This document shows positions 50,121 to 59,047 of a stretch of DNA of 64,000 bases, one piece after another. Numbering within the stretch: position 1 is the first letter of the stretch; every line of letters begins with the position of its first letter. The notes beneath the pieces were generated by a model that searched no databases, was not told the DNA's origin, and saw nothing but the letters and a program-made list of their open reading frames with translations. The DNA is taken from assembly GCF_024753215.1 (NCBI RefSeq), contig NZ_JANUGV010000008.1, positions 103,417 through 167,416 on the forward strand, given 5' to 3'. Made by a program: the position numbers and the translations under genes. The DNA comes from Massilia solisilvae (GTDB lineage: Bacteria; Pseudomonadota; Gammaproteobacteria; Burkholderiales; Burkholderiaceae_D).

Positions 50121-50843
50121 ATGCAACCACGCCAACCGATGGACGACCAATCTCGCCCGCAAGAGCTGTTCCTGTTCCTCGCCTCGACCGCGCACGACAT
50201 GAAGAATTCGCTCAGCGTGCTGTCCGGGACGCTGGAGCGGCTGCTGGCCGAGGCGCCGCAGGCCGAGCCGGCCTATCCGCAGATGGCGCACATGCTGCAC
50301 CAGACGCGGCGCCTGAACAACCAGCTGATGCAGCTGCTGGCCCTGTACAAGCAGGTGGGCACGCCGGAGTACCCGTTCGACATGCGCGCACTCGAAATGG
50401 GCGAGCTGACCGGGCAGGTGGCGGCCAGCGAAAAGGTGCTGCTGCAGTCGCGCGGTGTCACGCTCGACATCGACTGCGACCCGCAGCTGGTCTGGCACTT
50501 CGACGAAGACCTGATCCTGGGCGTGCTTTCGCACGCGATCCACAACGCCACCAATTACACGCGCGACCGGGTGCGCCTGGCAATCGCCGAGGTGGACGGC
50601 TGGCTCGAGATCCGCGTCGAGGACAACGGCGACGGCTATCCCCCATCGATGCTCGAGGCCGGCGTGGCGGCGATGAACGGCGCCACCAGCGGCGTGAACT
50701 TCCTGACCAACAGCGCCGGCCTCGGCCTGTACTTTACGAGCGAGGTGGCCAAGATGCACCGCCACCGCGGCCGCCACGGCAGCCTGCGGCTTGAAAACGG
50801 CGGGGCCTATGGCGGTGGCTGCTTCATCCTGAGGTTGCCATGA
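50121..50843 (+). CDS. Soluble sensor histidine kinase without a sensor domain
   Basis: A 240-residue histidine kinase made only of dimerisation and ATPase domains. The H-box is at residues 21-31 (ASTAHDMKNSLSVL, His25). The N-box is HAIHNATNYTRD, and the ATP lid region has EDNGDGYP and AGLGLYFTSEVAKMH. No membrane segment, PAS or GAF domain is present, so it must be signalled by a partner protein or by its response regulator. Its last codons overlap the ATG of the REC-TPR gene (ATGA), making the two a coupled two-component system. Confidence 0.88.
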   Translation: MQPRQPMDDQSRPQELFLFLASTAHDMKNSLSVLSGTLERLLAEAPQAEPAYPQMAHMLHQTRRLNNQLMQLLALYKQVGTPEYPFDMRALEMGELTGQVAASEKVLLQSRGVTLDIDCDPQLVWHFDEDLILGVLSHAIHNATNYTRDRVRLAIAEVDGWLEIRVEDNGDGYPPSMLEAGVAAMNGATSGVNFLTNSAGLGLYFTSEVAKMHRHRGRHGSLRLENGGAYGGGCFILRLP

Positions 50844-52582
50844 GCGCGGTGCCGCTCGTTGCCGCCGTGGGCGTGGACGACCAGGTTGACTGGGCTTCCA
50901 AGAACTACCTGATCGTGGACGATTTCGCCGGCGTGCGCCAGCTGCTGCGCGAGAGCCTGCGCAGCCTGGGCGCTAGGGCCATCGATCAGGCCACCAGCGG
51001 CGGCGAGGCGATGGGTCAGCTCATGCGCACGCGTTACGACGTGGTGCTGTGCGATTACTACCTTGGCGAGGGCAAGAACGGCCAGCAGGTGCTGGAGGAA
51101 GCGCGCATGCGCAACCTGATCAACCCCAGCACGGTGTGGATCATGGTCTCGGCCGAAAAGAGCGTGGAGTCGGTGATGGGCGCGGCCGAGCACCAGCCCG
51201 ACGCCTACCTGATCAAGCCGATCACCGAAGGGGTGCTGCTCACGCGGCTGAACCGCGTATGGCACAAGAAGCAGGTGTTCCGCGCGATCGACCAGGCCTA
51301 TGCCGAGAAGGACTACTTGCGCGCCGCGCGCCTGTGCGACGAACAGATCGAATCGAACAAGGCGCACGAGATCGAACTGCTGCGCATGAAGGCGCGGCTG
51401 ATGGAAAAAAGCGGCCAGCCGGACAAGGCGCGCGCTGCCTACGAGCAGGTGCTGGCGCAGCGCGAATACCAGTGGGCGCGCGCGGGCCTGGCCCGGATCC
51501 GCATGCTGAACGGCGAATACGAGCAGGCGCGCCAGATGTTCCTGGGCGTGATCGCGGAAAACCGCTACTACATCGACGCCTACGATCAGCTGGCCGCGGC
51601 CTACCAGGCGATGGGCCAGCTCGACGAAGCGGCCGACATCCTCGAGCGCGCGACCAAGCTGTCGCCCAACTCGGTGCCGCGCCAGCGCAACCTCGGCATG
51701 GCCTGCCTCAAGCTGGGCAACATGGCGATGGCGGAGAAGTCGTTCCGCAAGTGTGTGGCGATCGGCGAGTACTCGATCCGCAAGACGCCCGACGCCTACC
51801 TGGGCCTGGCGCGCGTGTGCGGCCTGAAGAACGACCCCAAGGAAGCGCTGCAGTGGCTGGCAGCGGCCCAGCGCGAGTTCGGCGGCGAGCATGCCGACAT
51901 CGAGCTGCGCACCAAGATCACCGAGGGGCTGGTGTACCACGAAAGCGGCGACTACCGCCGCGCGCGCAAGGCTGGCGACGAAATCGAAACCCTGCTGCGC
52001 GAACGCACCGAGCGCCCGGACGTGCCGACCTGCCTGGAAATGGCCACGCTGCTGTTTGCGGTGGGCGTGAAGGACGCGCCGGTGGACCTGTTGTGCTACG
52101 TGATCCGCAACAACCACGACCAGGCCGTGCTGCTGGACGAGGTGCGCCGGCTGTTCGAGAAGGCGCGCATGGCGGAAGAAGGCGAGGTTCTCATCAAGGC
52201 GTCGCGCAAGGAAGCGTCGGACCTGATGAACCAGGGCGTGATGCTGTGGCGTAGCGGGAAGCTGCGCGAGGCGGTCGAGTGGATGCGCAACGCCCGCGCC
52301 GCGCTGCCGAACAACCAGCGCATCCTGTTCAACGCCGCACAAGTGCTGATCTCGCACCTGCAGCAGTACGGCTACGACGAGGCGCTGGCGCAGGAAGCGA
52401 GCGATGTGCTCAACCATGTGGACCGCCTGCAGAGCGGCCAGCCGCGCTTTGCGCAGCTGATGGAGCAGCTCGCGGCGCTGGTGCCGCAGCCGGAACCGGA
52501 GGAAGAACAGGAAGAAGAGGACGAAGAGGAAGCGGCGGCGGAAGCCGGCGCCGAGGCGGAAGGCGAGAGCGCCGCCGGCTAG
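50840..52582 (+). CDS. Response regulator with TPR output domain
   Basis: A 580-residue protein. The receiver domain (about 20-145) has the acidic pair VDD at 26-28, phospho-acceptor Asp72 (VLCDYYLGEGKNG) and the switch Lys in YLIKPI. It is followed by an array of TPR-like helices (about 155-540), for example KARAAYEQVLAQREYQWARAG and AYQAMGQLDEAADILERATK. The C-terminus is a strongly acidic tail (PEEEQEEEDEEE). No DNA-binding domain is seen, so output is by protein binding; similar REC-TPR proteins occur in Pseudomonas and Vibrio, often linked to motility or surface behaviour. The stop overlaps the convergent patatin gene. Confidence 0.88.
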   Translation: MSAVPLVAAVGVDDQVDWASKNYLIVDDFAGVRQLLRESLRSLGARAIDQATSGGEAMGQLMRTRYDVVLCDYYLGEGKNGQQVLEEARMRNLINPSTVWIMVSAEKSVESVMGAAEHQPDAYLIKPITEGVLLTRLNRVWHKKQVFRAIDQAYAEKDYLRAARLCDEQIESNKAHEIELLRMKARLMEKSGQPDKARAAYEQVLAQREYQWARAGLARIRMLNGEYEQARQMFLGVIAENRYYIDAYDQLAAAYQAMGQLDEAADILERATKLSPNSVPRQRNLGMACLKLGNMAMAEKSFRKCVAIGEYSIRKTPDAYLGLARVCGLKNDPKEALQWLAAAQREFGGEHADIELRTKITEGLVYHESGDYRRARKAGDEIETLLRERTERPDVPTCLEMATLLFAVGVKDAPVDLLCYVIRNNHDQAVLLDEVRRLFEKARMAEEGEVLIKASRKEASDLMNQGVMLWRSGKLREAVEWMRNARAALPNNQRILFNAAQVLISHLQQYGYDEALAQEASDVLNHVDRLQSGQPRFAQLMEQLAALVPQPEPEEEQEEEDEEEAAAEAGAEAEGESAAG

Positions 52583-55500
52583 CTGTGAACCGAGGTGGGT
52601 GCGGCATCGGCGCGCACCGGGCCCGTGTGCTGCTTCATCAGCTCCTCGCACAGCTTGCCCACGTCGCGCCGCTGGCCCGGCACCTTCGACACCTCGGCCG
52701 CACGCGCCAGCGCGTTTCGCGCGATGTGGTAGCCGAGCGCGCGGTAGCTCTCGAACTGCGCCTCGTCGAACCACTGGTCGGCGGTGCTCTGGTGCGGGTA
52801 GTCGGGGTGCGCCTTGCGGTAGTTGATCACGTCCGCGTTCTCGTCGCCCACGATCGCCGGCTTGATGTACAAGAGCGTGCCGTCCACGCCCTCGGCATCG
52901 ACGTGGCTGTAGCGGATCGTGCCGGCGGCGCAGCTCGCGCCGGCCAGGTCGGTGCCCTTGACCAGCTCCATGCGCGACACATCCAGCTCGATCGCCACGT
53001 GCAGGTCGGTGGCGCATTTGCGGATCGCGTTGCCCAGGTCCTCGAACGCCAGTTCGCGGTCGCTGGCAACGTCCACCGCCACGATCAGCCGGCAGCGCCG
53101 CCGCACCAGCTCGTAGATGCCCAGGTTTTCGAAGTGGCCGCCGTCGGACAGGTACACGTAGTTGGCGTCGGCGTTGGTCATGCCGAACAGCTCGGCGATG
53201 AGGCTGAACAGCCCGATCGGCGGCGAGCTGCGCTTCCACACCGCCTTGCGCGGATTCGGGCACCAGCGCCCCAGGCGCACGTTAAACATCGTCATGAGGA
53301 AGTTCAGCGGCGGCGACGAATGCGCGCCCATGTTGGGGCTCGCGGCCGCGCCGGAAAGCGCCACCGCCATCCCGAGCCGCACCTTGGCGTCGTCGTCCAC
53401 CCCCTTGCCCGCGCGCGAGGCGTACTGGCGCGTGGGCCGGTAGGTGCCGCGCTGGGCGTCGTGCTGCGCGCAGTTGGCGCCCTGCGCCGGCATCAACGGC
53501 GTCTCGAAACCGCAAAAGCGCGGCGTGAACGCGAACGAGGCGGCCTTGCGGGTCTGCCATGCCAGTTCCTCGCCACGCACCAGGTTGAGCGAGGTGTTGA
53601 CGATGTGGTAGGGCAGCTGGTCCTGCAGGTCCGCCAGTTGCGGGTCGTCGTCCGGATCGAAACCGGTGAACGGATGCGGCTTGCGGTGCGCGTTGCTGGC
53701 GCCGAAGTAGGCGCGCACCAGCCGGTTCCGGTACAGCATGTAGAGCGAGAACTTGTTGATGTCCACCCGCCAGCCGAGCAGCAGCGCCGCGCCCAGGCAC
53801 AGCGCAAAGGCGGTGGCCAGCGTGGCCCCGCTGGTGGCCAGGCTGGCGTTGGCGTGCGAGGCGTACACGCAGGCCAGCGTCGGGCTGTCGCAGCGCAGGT
53901 CGGGCGGGGCGACCGCGGCCTGCACCAGCGTGGCCAGCACGGCGAAGATCCCGAGCGTGAACACGTAGGGCGCCAGCCGCGCCAGCAGCTCCAGCTGGTT
54001 GAAGCGCACGCCGAACAGCGTGGTGGTGCCGCCGCTGCCGGCCTTCACGCCCAGCCAGGTCATGGCCAGCCAGCCGATCGCGGTGCCGGCGTTGGCCAGC
54101 GGGTCATAGGTGATCCAGGCCCAGTGCAGCAGCGGCGGCAGGAAGAACGCCGCGCAGAACATCATCAGCCAGGCGATGGTGAAGATCGAGGTCCAGGCGC
54201 CCTGGCGGCTCCACCACTCGCGGCTGGCGTCGCTGTACAGGGTGCCGATCAGGCCGATCATCAGCGTCATCGTCACCGAGAACAGCGTCATCATCAGCGG
54301 CATGCCGAAGGTGGTGAGCGCCACCGCATTGTTCAGGATCGGGTGCTCGGCCGGGTTGGGCAGCCAGGACAGGCCAAGCAGGAGCAGCAGGGTGCCGATG
54401 GTGAGCGCGAACATGGCGGAAAGGAAGTGCGACAGGCCTTCGTGCACGTCGGTGCGCGAGACGTCGCGCCGCACGCGCTGCCTGCGCTTCGCCGCCGGCA
54501 CGGCCAGGCCCACGGCAAGCAGCAGGAATGCGCCGGCCAGGCCCGGCACCCAGCCCCGGGCGATGCGCAGCGCAGTGTCATGCCCGACCGCGTGTTCGAC
54601 CAGTCCCGGCGCGAATTCGAGCGTCCCGGCCAGCATGAGCGCCGCCACGCCGGTAAGGAACGCCGCGCACACCGCGTAGCCGGAGCGCCGGTACGGACTG
54701 GTGCGGTCGTGCGCGAGATACCAGCCGCAGGCCCAGACGATGAAGTACACCAGCCCGGGCACCAGCACCCAGCCCATGCGCCACTCGTATTTGCCGGACA
54801 GGGCCGCGTGCAGCATCGACGGCATCACGCCGCCGTGCCGCCACAGGCCGATGCTGACCAAAAAGCCGGACAGCAGCAGCGGGAAGTTGATGAACCAGAG
54901 GACCGCGCCCTGGTTCACCGGGAACCAGCGCTGCCCGCGCGAGGCTTCCGGCTTGCTGGAGATCGACAGCGCAATGCAAAAGACCGCAATCAGGAACGAT
55001 GCGGTGCCAAGCATCCAGGCCGGGTCGGACCAGTCGGCCCAGGGCGCGTCCTTGCCGACGATGCGGTTGACGGCCCACACGGCAAAGCGCGGCAGCAGGA
55101 GCAGGGCGCACAGCCAGGCCAGCAACATGGCCAGGTTCAGGCCCGTGTTGCGCACGTAGGTGCCGATCAGGGTCCAGGCGTCGGCGCTGAAGACCCCGGC
55201 GCGCGGCGACAGGTAGTTGCTGTACTGGCGCAGGAACTGGATCTCGACCGCTTCGGAATCGACCGGCTCGCCGGCCGCGCCGGGTGTGAGCATGGCTTCC
55301 ACCGCGCGCACGTCGCCGTGGCGCTCGCGGATGCACTTGGACAGCCAGCCGCCGATGAAGCCGCCGCCGGACACGGTGGACAGGTAGTCGAAGTCGCGCA
55401 GCAGCTGCTGCTCGCCCAGCGCCTGCAGCACGCCGAGGTTGAAGGTGGCGCTGCGCACGCCGCCGCCGGACAGCGCAAGCCCGGTGAGCCCGGCGGCGTG

Positions 55501-55827
55501 GGCGCGGCGCAGCAGTTCGGCGCGCGACGCCGGCAGCACCTGGTCGGGGCCGGCGCTGCCGTCCGGGCGCGGGCGCAGCAGGTCCAGCTCGTTCTGGAGC
55601 ACTTCGGCGAACACGCTGCCGGCCAGCGCGTTCAGGCGCCGCCAGGTCACCTGGTCGAGCGCGCCGTCGGTGACAATGCCCTCGCGCTGGCGGAAGGCGT
55701 CGATCGCGCCAGCCAGTTCGGCAAGCGTGTGCGCGGCCGGCGGCACCTCGATGCCGGCGCTTTCGAGCTTGCGCCGCACGTCGGCCACCTGGTCGGGCGT
55801 GAGGCTGGTGTAGTCGATGTACGGCAA
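52579..55827 (-). CDS. Large membrane patatin-like phospholipase with peptidoglycan-binding-like N-terminus
   Basis: A 1082-residue protein. Residues about 1-70 resemble a peptidoglycan-binding helical domain (AIDAFRQREGIVTDG...VTWRRL). The patatin/cPLA2 lipase domain begins at about 115: oxyanion loop SGGGVRSATFNLGV (120-133), nucleophile Ser153 in STVSGGGFIGGW. A block of about ten membrane helices follows (about 230-690), and the lipase fold resumes at the C-terminus with Asp895 in LSDGGHFENLGIYELVRRR. So the catalytic dyad is split by the membrane block. The usual GxSxG first Gly is Thr here. The function is probably phospholipid or acylglycerol hydrolysis at the membrane. Confidence 0.85.
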   Translation of the reverse strand: MPYIDYTSLTPDQVADVRRKLESAGIEVPPAAHTLAELAGAIDAFRQREGIVTDGALDQVTWRRLNALAGSVFAEVLQNELDLLRPRPDGSAGPDQVLPASRAELLRRAHAAGLTGLALSGGGVRSATFNLGVLQALGEQQLLRDFDYLSTVSGGGFIGGWLSKCIRERHGDVRAVEAMLTPGAAGEPVDSEAVEIQFLRQYSNYLSPRAGVFSADAWTLIGTYVRNTGLNLAMLLAWLCALLLLPRFAVWAVNRIVGKDAPWADWSDPAWMLGTASFLIAVFCIALSISSKPEASRGQRWFPVNQGAVLWFINFPLLLSGFLVSIGLWRHGGVMPSMLHAALSGKYEWRMGWVLVPGLVYFIVWACGWYLAHDRTSPYRRSGYAVCAAFLTGVAALMLAGTLEFAPGLVEHAVGHDTALRIARGWVPGLAGAFLLLAVGLAVPAAKRRQRVRRDVSRTDVHEGLSHFLSAMFALTIGTLLLLLGLSWLPNPAEHPILNNAVALTTFGMPLMMTLFSVTMTLMIGLIGTLYSDASREWWSRQGAWTSIFTIAWLMMFCAAFFLPPLLHWAWITYDPLANAGTAIGWLAMTWLGVKAGSGGTTTLFGVRFNQLELLARLAPYVFTLGIFAVLATLVQAAVAPPDLRCDSPTLACVYASHANASLATSGATLATAFALCLGAALLLGWRVDINKFSLYMLYRNRLVRAYFGASNAHRKPHPFTGFDPDDDPQLADLQDQLPYHIVNTSLNLVRGEELAWQTRKAASFAFTPRFCGFETPLMPAQGANCAQHDAQRGTYRPTRQYASRAGKGVDDDAKVRLGMAVALSGAAASPNMGAHSSPPLNFLMTMFNVRLGRWCPNPRKAVWKRSSPPIGLFSLIAELFGMTNADANYVYLSDGGHFENLGIYELVRRRCRLIVAVDVASDRELAFEDLGNAIRKCATDLHVAIELDVSRMELVKGTDLAGASCAAGTIRYSHVDAEGVDGTLLYIKPAIVGDENADVINYRKAHPDYPHQSTADQWFDEAQFESYRALGYHIARNALARAAEVSKVPGQRRDVGKLCEELMKQHTGPVRADAAPTSVHS

Positions 55828-55975
55828 GCGCGCCCTCCACGGCAGATGCTGGCGCGGCGCGGGACGAACAGGCAGGGGAACGCCCCGGCCGCACAGTCCA
55901 GTTCAGCACGCTTTTTGCCTTGGCGCAGCGGGCAGGATCAAAGGACGCGCATGTAGTTGGCGGGGAGAAACGAAA

Positions 55976-56007
55976 GCCGTCGTCCCGGCGGAAGCCGGGA
56001 CGACGGC
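55976..56007. repeat. REP-like hairpin, family A, short copy
   Basis: A perfect 14-base inverted repeat (GCCGTCGTCCCGGC and GCCGGGACGACGGC) with a four-base loop GGAA. It starts nine bases after the leftward phaM-like gene ends, so it could be its terminator stem. A single half-element like the one at 6290. Confidence 0.8.
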
Positions 56008-56016
56008 GCAAGTGCG

Positions 56017-56697
56017 TCAGCTCTTCTTGTCGCTGGACTGCGGCTTAGGCGTGCCCGGCTGGGCAAAACCGCCGCCCTTCTGTTCCGCGCCGGTCTTGCC
56101 AGATTCGGGCGGCATGGCCGCTGCGGCGAACTTGGCGGCCGCATCCTGCGCGGTCATCGCGCTCTCGACGGCCTGCTTGAACTGGTCCTGCAGCAGATTC
56201 CACCATGCGATTGCGGCCGGCATGCCGGGCGCGGCCTGCGCGTCGGCGCTGCCGGCCTGGCCGCCCTGGGCACCCTGTGCCTTGGATTGCCCGCCGGCGG
56301 GAGGCGCAGAGCCGGAGGCGGCCGGCGAGGCGGCGCCGGGTTGGGTGAAGAATTGGGCAAACGGCGCGGCCATGGCGGCTGCCTGCTCGCCGGTCTGGTT
56401 CATCGCCTGCGCCATGCTCGCGCTCATCGACTTGAGCGTGGCCAGCGTGCCGCGCTGGACCTCGAGCGCCTGGATGGTCCCGCGCAGCATGGTCATGTTC
56501 ATGTTGAGCCAGGCCTCGACCGCCTTGAGGTCGGCGATGCGCTTGTCCAGGTCGTCGATCGACACGGTGGCGCCCGGCATGGCGGCCGCCGGCGGGGTGC
56601 CGGCGCCGGGCACGTTCATTCCGCCCCAAAGGTTCTTGACGAACTCGAGCGTGTCCGTCATTCCGGGAATGGGCGGCACGGGCGGCGGATTGGGCAT
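56017..56697 (-). CDS. PhaM-like polyhydroxyalkanoate granule-associated protein
   Basis: A 226-residue protein of the PhaM type. PhaM activates PHB synthase and links granules to the nucleoid. The N-terminal GMTDTLEFVKNLWGGMNVPG is the family's signature, followed by a helical segment with ADLKAVEAWLNMNMTMLRGTIQALEVQRGTL typical of PhaM. The C-terminal half is Ala/Gly/Pro-rich (SAPPAGGQSKAQGAQGG) and ends basic (SSDKKS), consistent with DNA contact. No pha synthesis genes are in the window. The upstream bases contain no clear promoter. Confidence 0.82.
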   Translation of the reverse strand: MPNPPPVPPIPGMTDTLEFVKNLWGGMNVPGAGTPPAAAMPGATVSIDDLDKRIADLKAVEAWLNMNMTMLRGTIQALEVQRGTLATLKSMSASMAQAMNQTGEQAAAMAAPFAQFFTQPGAASPAASGSAPPAGGQSKAQGAQGGQAGSADAQAAPGMPAAIAWWNLLQDQFKQAVESAMTAQDAAAKFAAAAMPPESGKTGAEQKGGGFAQPGTPKPQSSDKKS

Positions 56698-56809
56698 GGC
56701 GGTTCTCCGTAAATGGTCAGGCTAGCGTAGCAGAATACCAAGTCCGGTTCAAAGCAATGTGTGCGCGAACACGTCAGTGCGGCCAGCCGGGACAGGCTAC
56801 ACTAGGGGA

Positions 56810-57922
56810 ATGAGCTCCGCATTCTTCCAAGCCCGACGGCGCCGCGCGCTGCTGCTGGGCTCGGTCACCTTCCTGCTGCACTGGACCGTGCTGGGCTGGC
56901 TCAACGGCCAGCTCGGGCGGCAGCCCTTGCCGCGTGCTGCGGACGAGGTGACGGCGGTGGCCCGCTTGCTTCCCGATGAGGCGCCGCGCCCGCTGGTGCC
57001 GCCGCCTGCGCTGCTGCCGCTGCGCAGCGAACCCTTGCCGCCACCGCCGCCGCCCCCGCCGCAGCTGGCCGACGTGGTGCCGGCCGGGTTGCCGGTGGCA
57101 GCGGGCGGGCCCTCCGCCGAAGCGGCGGCCACGGACGGCACTGCGGCAGGGCAAGTTGGCGCGCCCCTTGCCGGACCCGGCGTAGAATCGGCGGCGCAGG
57201 CCGCTCCCGTGCCGGCACCCGCCGCTGCGCCGCCGGCGCCGCCCGTGCGCAGCTACCGGGTCGATTTGCCACCCTCGGCCGACATGACGCTCGACGTGGA
57301 CCGGGTGGACGCCGACGGCACCCACTGGAGCGGCGAGGCCGCGCTCGGCTGGCGCCTGCAGCCCGGCGGTTACCGGGCCAAGGTCGAGGTCGGCATCCGG
57401 CTGCTGTTCGCGCGTGTGAACCTGCTTGAACTGACGAGCGAGGGCGCAACCGGCGAGACCGGGTTTGCGCCCGCCGTGATGACGGAAAAGCGTCGTGGCC
57501 GCGCGCTGACGGCCACCCATTTCAACCGGCAGGACGGCACGATCACGTTTTCGGCCTCGCAGAACAAATACCCGCTGGCCGCCGGCGCGCAGGACAAGGC
57601 GAGCGTGCCGCTGCAGCTGGCCGCGATTGCCCGCGCCGACCCGGGCCAGCTGGGCGACAGCATCGACATGCAGGTGGGCGAGGACCGCGACGCGACCGTG
57701 TTCCATTTCGTGCTGGTGGGGCAGGAGGAGATCGACACCCGGCTGGGCAAGCTGCGTGCCTGGCATTTGTCGCGTCCGCCCAGGCCGGGATCGTACAATT
57801 CGCGGCTGGACATCTGGCTGGCGCCGGAGCGCGGCTGGTACCCGGTCAAGATCCGCAACACCGAAGCAAGCGGGGCGGTGACTACGCAGACCGCGAACAA
57901 CATCGTAATGACAGGAAGCTGA
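56810..57922 (+). CDS. DUF3108 protein with TonB-like N-terminal anchor
   Basis: A 370-residue protein. One N-terminal membrane helix (RRALLLGSVTFLLHWTVLGWL, about 10-30) is followed by a Pro-rich spacer containing a run of eight prolines (about 78-85) and an Ala/Pro linker. The C-terminal DUF3108 domain (about 165-365) is beta-rich, with SRLDIWLAPERGWYPVKIR as its closing motif. The anchor plus proline spacer looks like the periplasm-spanning part of TonB, though no TonB C-terminal domain is present. AGGGGA precedes the ATG at ideal spacing. A second DUF3108 gene follows after one base. Confidence 0.82.
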   Translation: MSSAFFQARRRRALLLGSVTFLLHWTVLGWLNGQLGRQPLPRAADEVTAVARLLPDEAPRPLVPPPALLPLRSEPLPPPPPPPPQLADVVPAGLPVAAGGPSAEAAATDGTAAGQVGAPLAGPGVESAAQAAPVPAPAAAPPAPPVRSYRVDLPPSADMTLDVDRVDADGTHWSGEAALGWRLQPGGYRAKVEVGIRLLFARVNLLELTSEGATGETGFAPAVMTEKRRGRALTATHFNRQDGTITFSASQNKYPLAAGAQDKASVPLQLAAIARADPGQLGDSIDMQVGEDRDATVFHFVLVGQEEIDTRLGKLRAWHLSRPPRPGSYNSRLDIWLAPERGWYPVKIRNTEASGAVTTQTANNIVMTGS

Positions 57923-57923
57923 T

Positions 57924-58676
57924 ATGCGACGAGATTTGTTGAAACAGGCCGGCGTGGCAACGCTGCTGGCGTTGGGGCTGGGGTGCGCCTGGGCACAGGA
58001 CGAGCATCCGTCGGTCAAGCGCCCGTTCGACCTGCCGCCGCCGGCCGACCTGACCTACGAGCTCACTGCGCGCCAGAGCGGCTTTTCGCTGGCCGGCAAG
58101 GCGGTGATCACCTGGCGCTGGAATGAGGGCAAGTACGCCGTCACGGCCGAGTCGCGCGTGTCGCTGTTCGGCAAAATCACGGAGAACCGCAGCACCGGCA
58201 CGATCGACAGCTTTGGCCTGGCCCCAACCGAGTTCTATGAAAAACGGGTGCGCAAGGATCCGACCACGGCCAAGTTCGACCATGCCGGCAAGACGCTCAG
58301 TTTCACGGATGGCAAGCAGACCTATCCCCTCAAGGGCGGCGAGCAGGACCGCGCGTCAGTGACCTGGCAGCTGGTGGCGCAGGCGCGCGCGGCGGGCGAG
58401 AGCCTGAAGCCGGGCACGCGTTGGTCGTACTTTGTGGCCGGCCGGCATGACGCCGACCCGTGGACCTTCCGCGTCGGCAAGCGCGAAAAGGTGAGCACCC
58501 CGGCCGGCGAGTTCGACGCCGTGCACATCGTGCGCGAGGAAACGGCGGCGGTCAAAGGCCAGAACCTCGACATCTGGCTGGCCCCCGCCAAGGACTGGTA
58601 TCCGGTCAAGCTGCGCTTTTCCGACGACGACAAGGATTTCGTCGAGCAGTCGCTGGAGCAGGTGGTCAAGAAATAG
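57924..58676 (+). CDS. DUF3108 periplasmic protein
   Basis: A 250-residue exported protein with a signal peptide (LLKQAGVATLLALGLGCAWA). The mature part is a DUF3108 beta-domain with the same closing motif as its neighbour, QNLDIWLAPAKDWYPVKLRF. The two are tandem paralogues: the first is membrane-anchored, this one free in the periplasm. DUF3108 proteins commonly follow purN in related genomes; no such gene is here. Function unknown, though a lipid- or envelope-binding barrel is a fair guess. It starts one base after the upstream stop. Confidence 0.82.
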   Translation: MRRDLLKQAGVATLLALGLGCAWAQDEHPSVKRPFDLPPPADLTYELTARQSGFSLAGKAVITWRWNEGKYAVTAESRVSLFGKITENRSTGTIDSFGLAPTEFYEKRVRKDPTTAKFDHAGKTLSFTDGKQTYPLKGGEQDRASVTWQLVAQARAAGESLKPGTRWSYFVAGRHDADPWTFRVGKREKVSTPAGEFDAVHIVREETAAVKGQNLDIWLAPAKDWYPVKLRFSDDDKDFVEQSLEQVVKK

Positions 58677-59047
58677 GGCGCGACCGCGCTGAACGGCTGC
58701 GCATCCGCAATTTCTTCTTTGCGCGCGAACTCGCGCGAGAATCGTGCTGTTTCGCAGCGATACCGCGCAAAATCGTGCGCTATCGTTCATTCGCGGGCTC
58801 ATTCGGACAAATCCCATTGTCCCCCTGGTTGTTCCTTGGCCCAGGTTTCAACCCAGCTTCTTTATTTTGTCAGTCTGGCAAGTTATTATTGCGTCCAGGA
58901 AACGTTGCGGAACAACCGACGCGGCCCGCCAGTCCCGGCTTCTGGTACTAGTTGCCGGGTCTTAACTGGTATACTGGCGCCCCCGCGGACGAGTCTGGCC
59001 CGCCTTACGGCAGCGCGGCACGTCGCCCCAGCAACTACCGGAACACG
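58677..59047 (+). other. 371-bp intergenic region upstream of the condensin operon
   Basis: No gene is seen. The first part is GC-rich with short palindromes (for example TCGCGCGA). The last part holds a perfect -10 TATACT at 58970-58975, with no good -35 at the usual distance, 72 bases before the first condensin ATG. The condensin operon thus appears to have its own promoter and a 65-base leader. An in-frame TTG at 58952 lies upstream of this -10 and is unlikely to be a start. Confidence 0.55.

Noticed and set aside
52279..55956. A 1225-codon plus-strand open frame opposite the patatin gene
   Set aside because: The patatin strand has catalytic motifs and membrane helices; this frame has only low-complexity Arg/Gly/His sequence.
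2106..56007. CRISPR array
   Set aside because: The repeats are dispersed singly between genes, have inverted structure and are not separated by uniform spacers.
58952..59047. TTG-initiated N-terminal extension of the kleisin-like gene
   Set aside because: It would start upstream of the -10 box TATACT, and the added residues are not conserved-looking.
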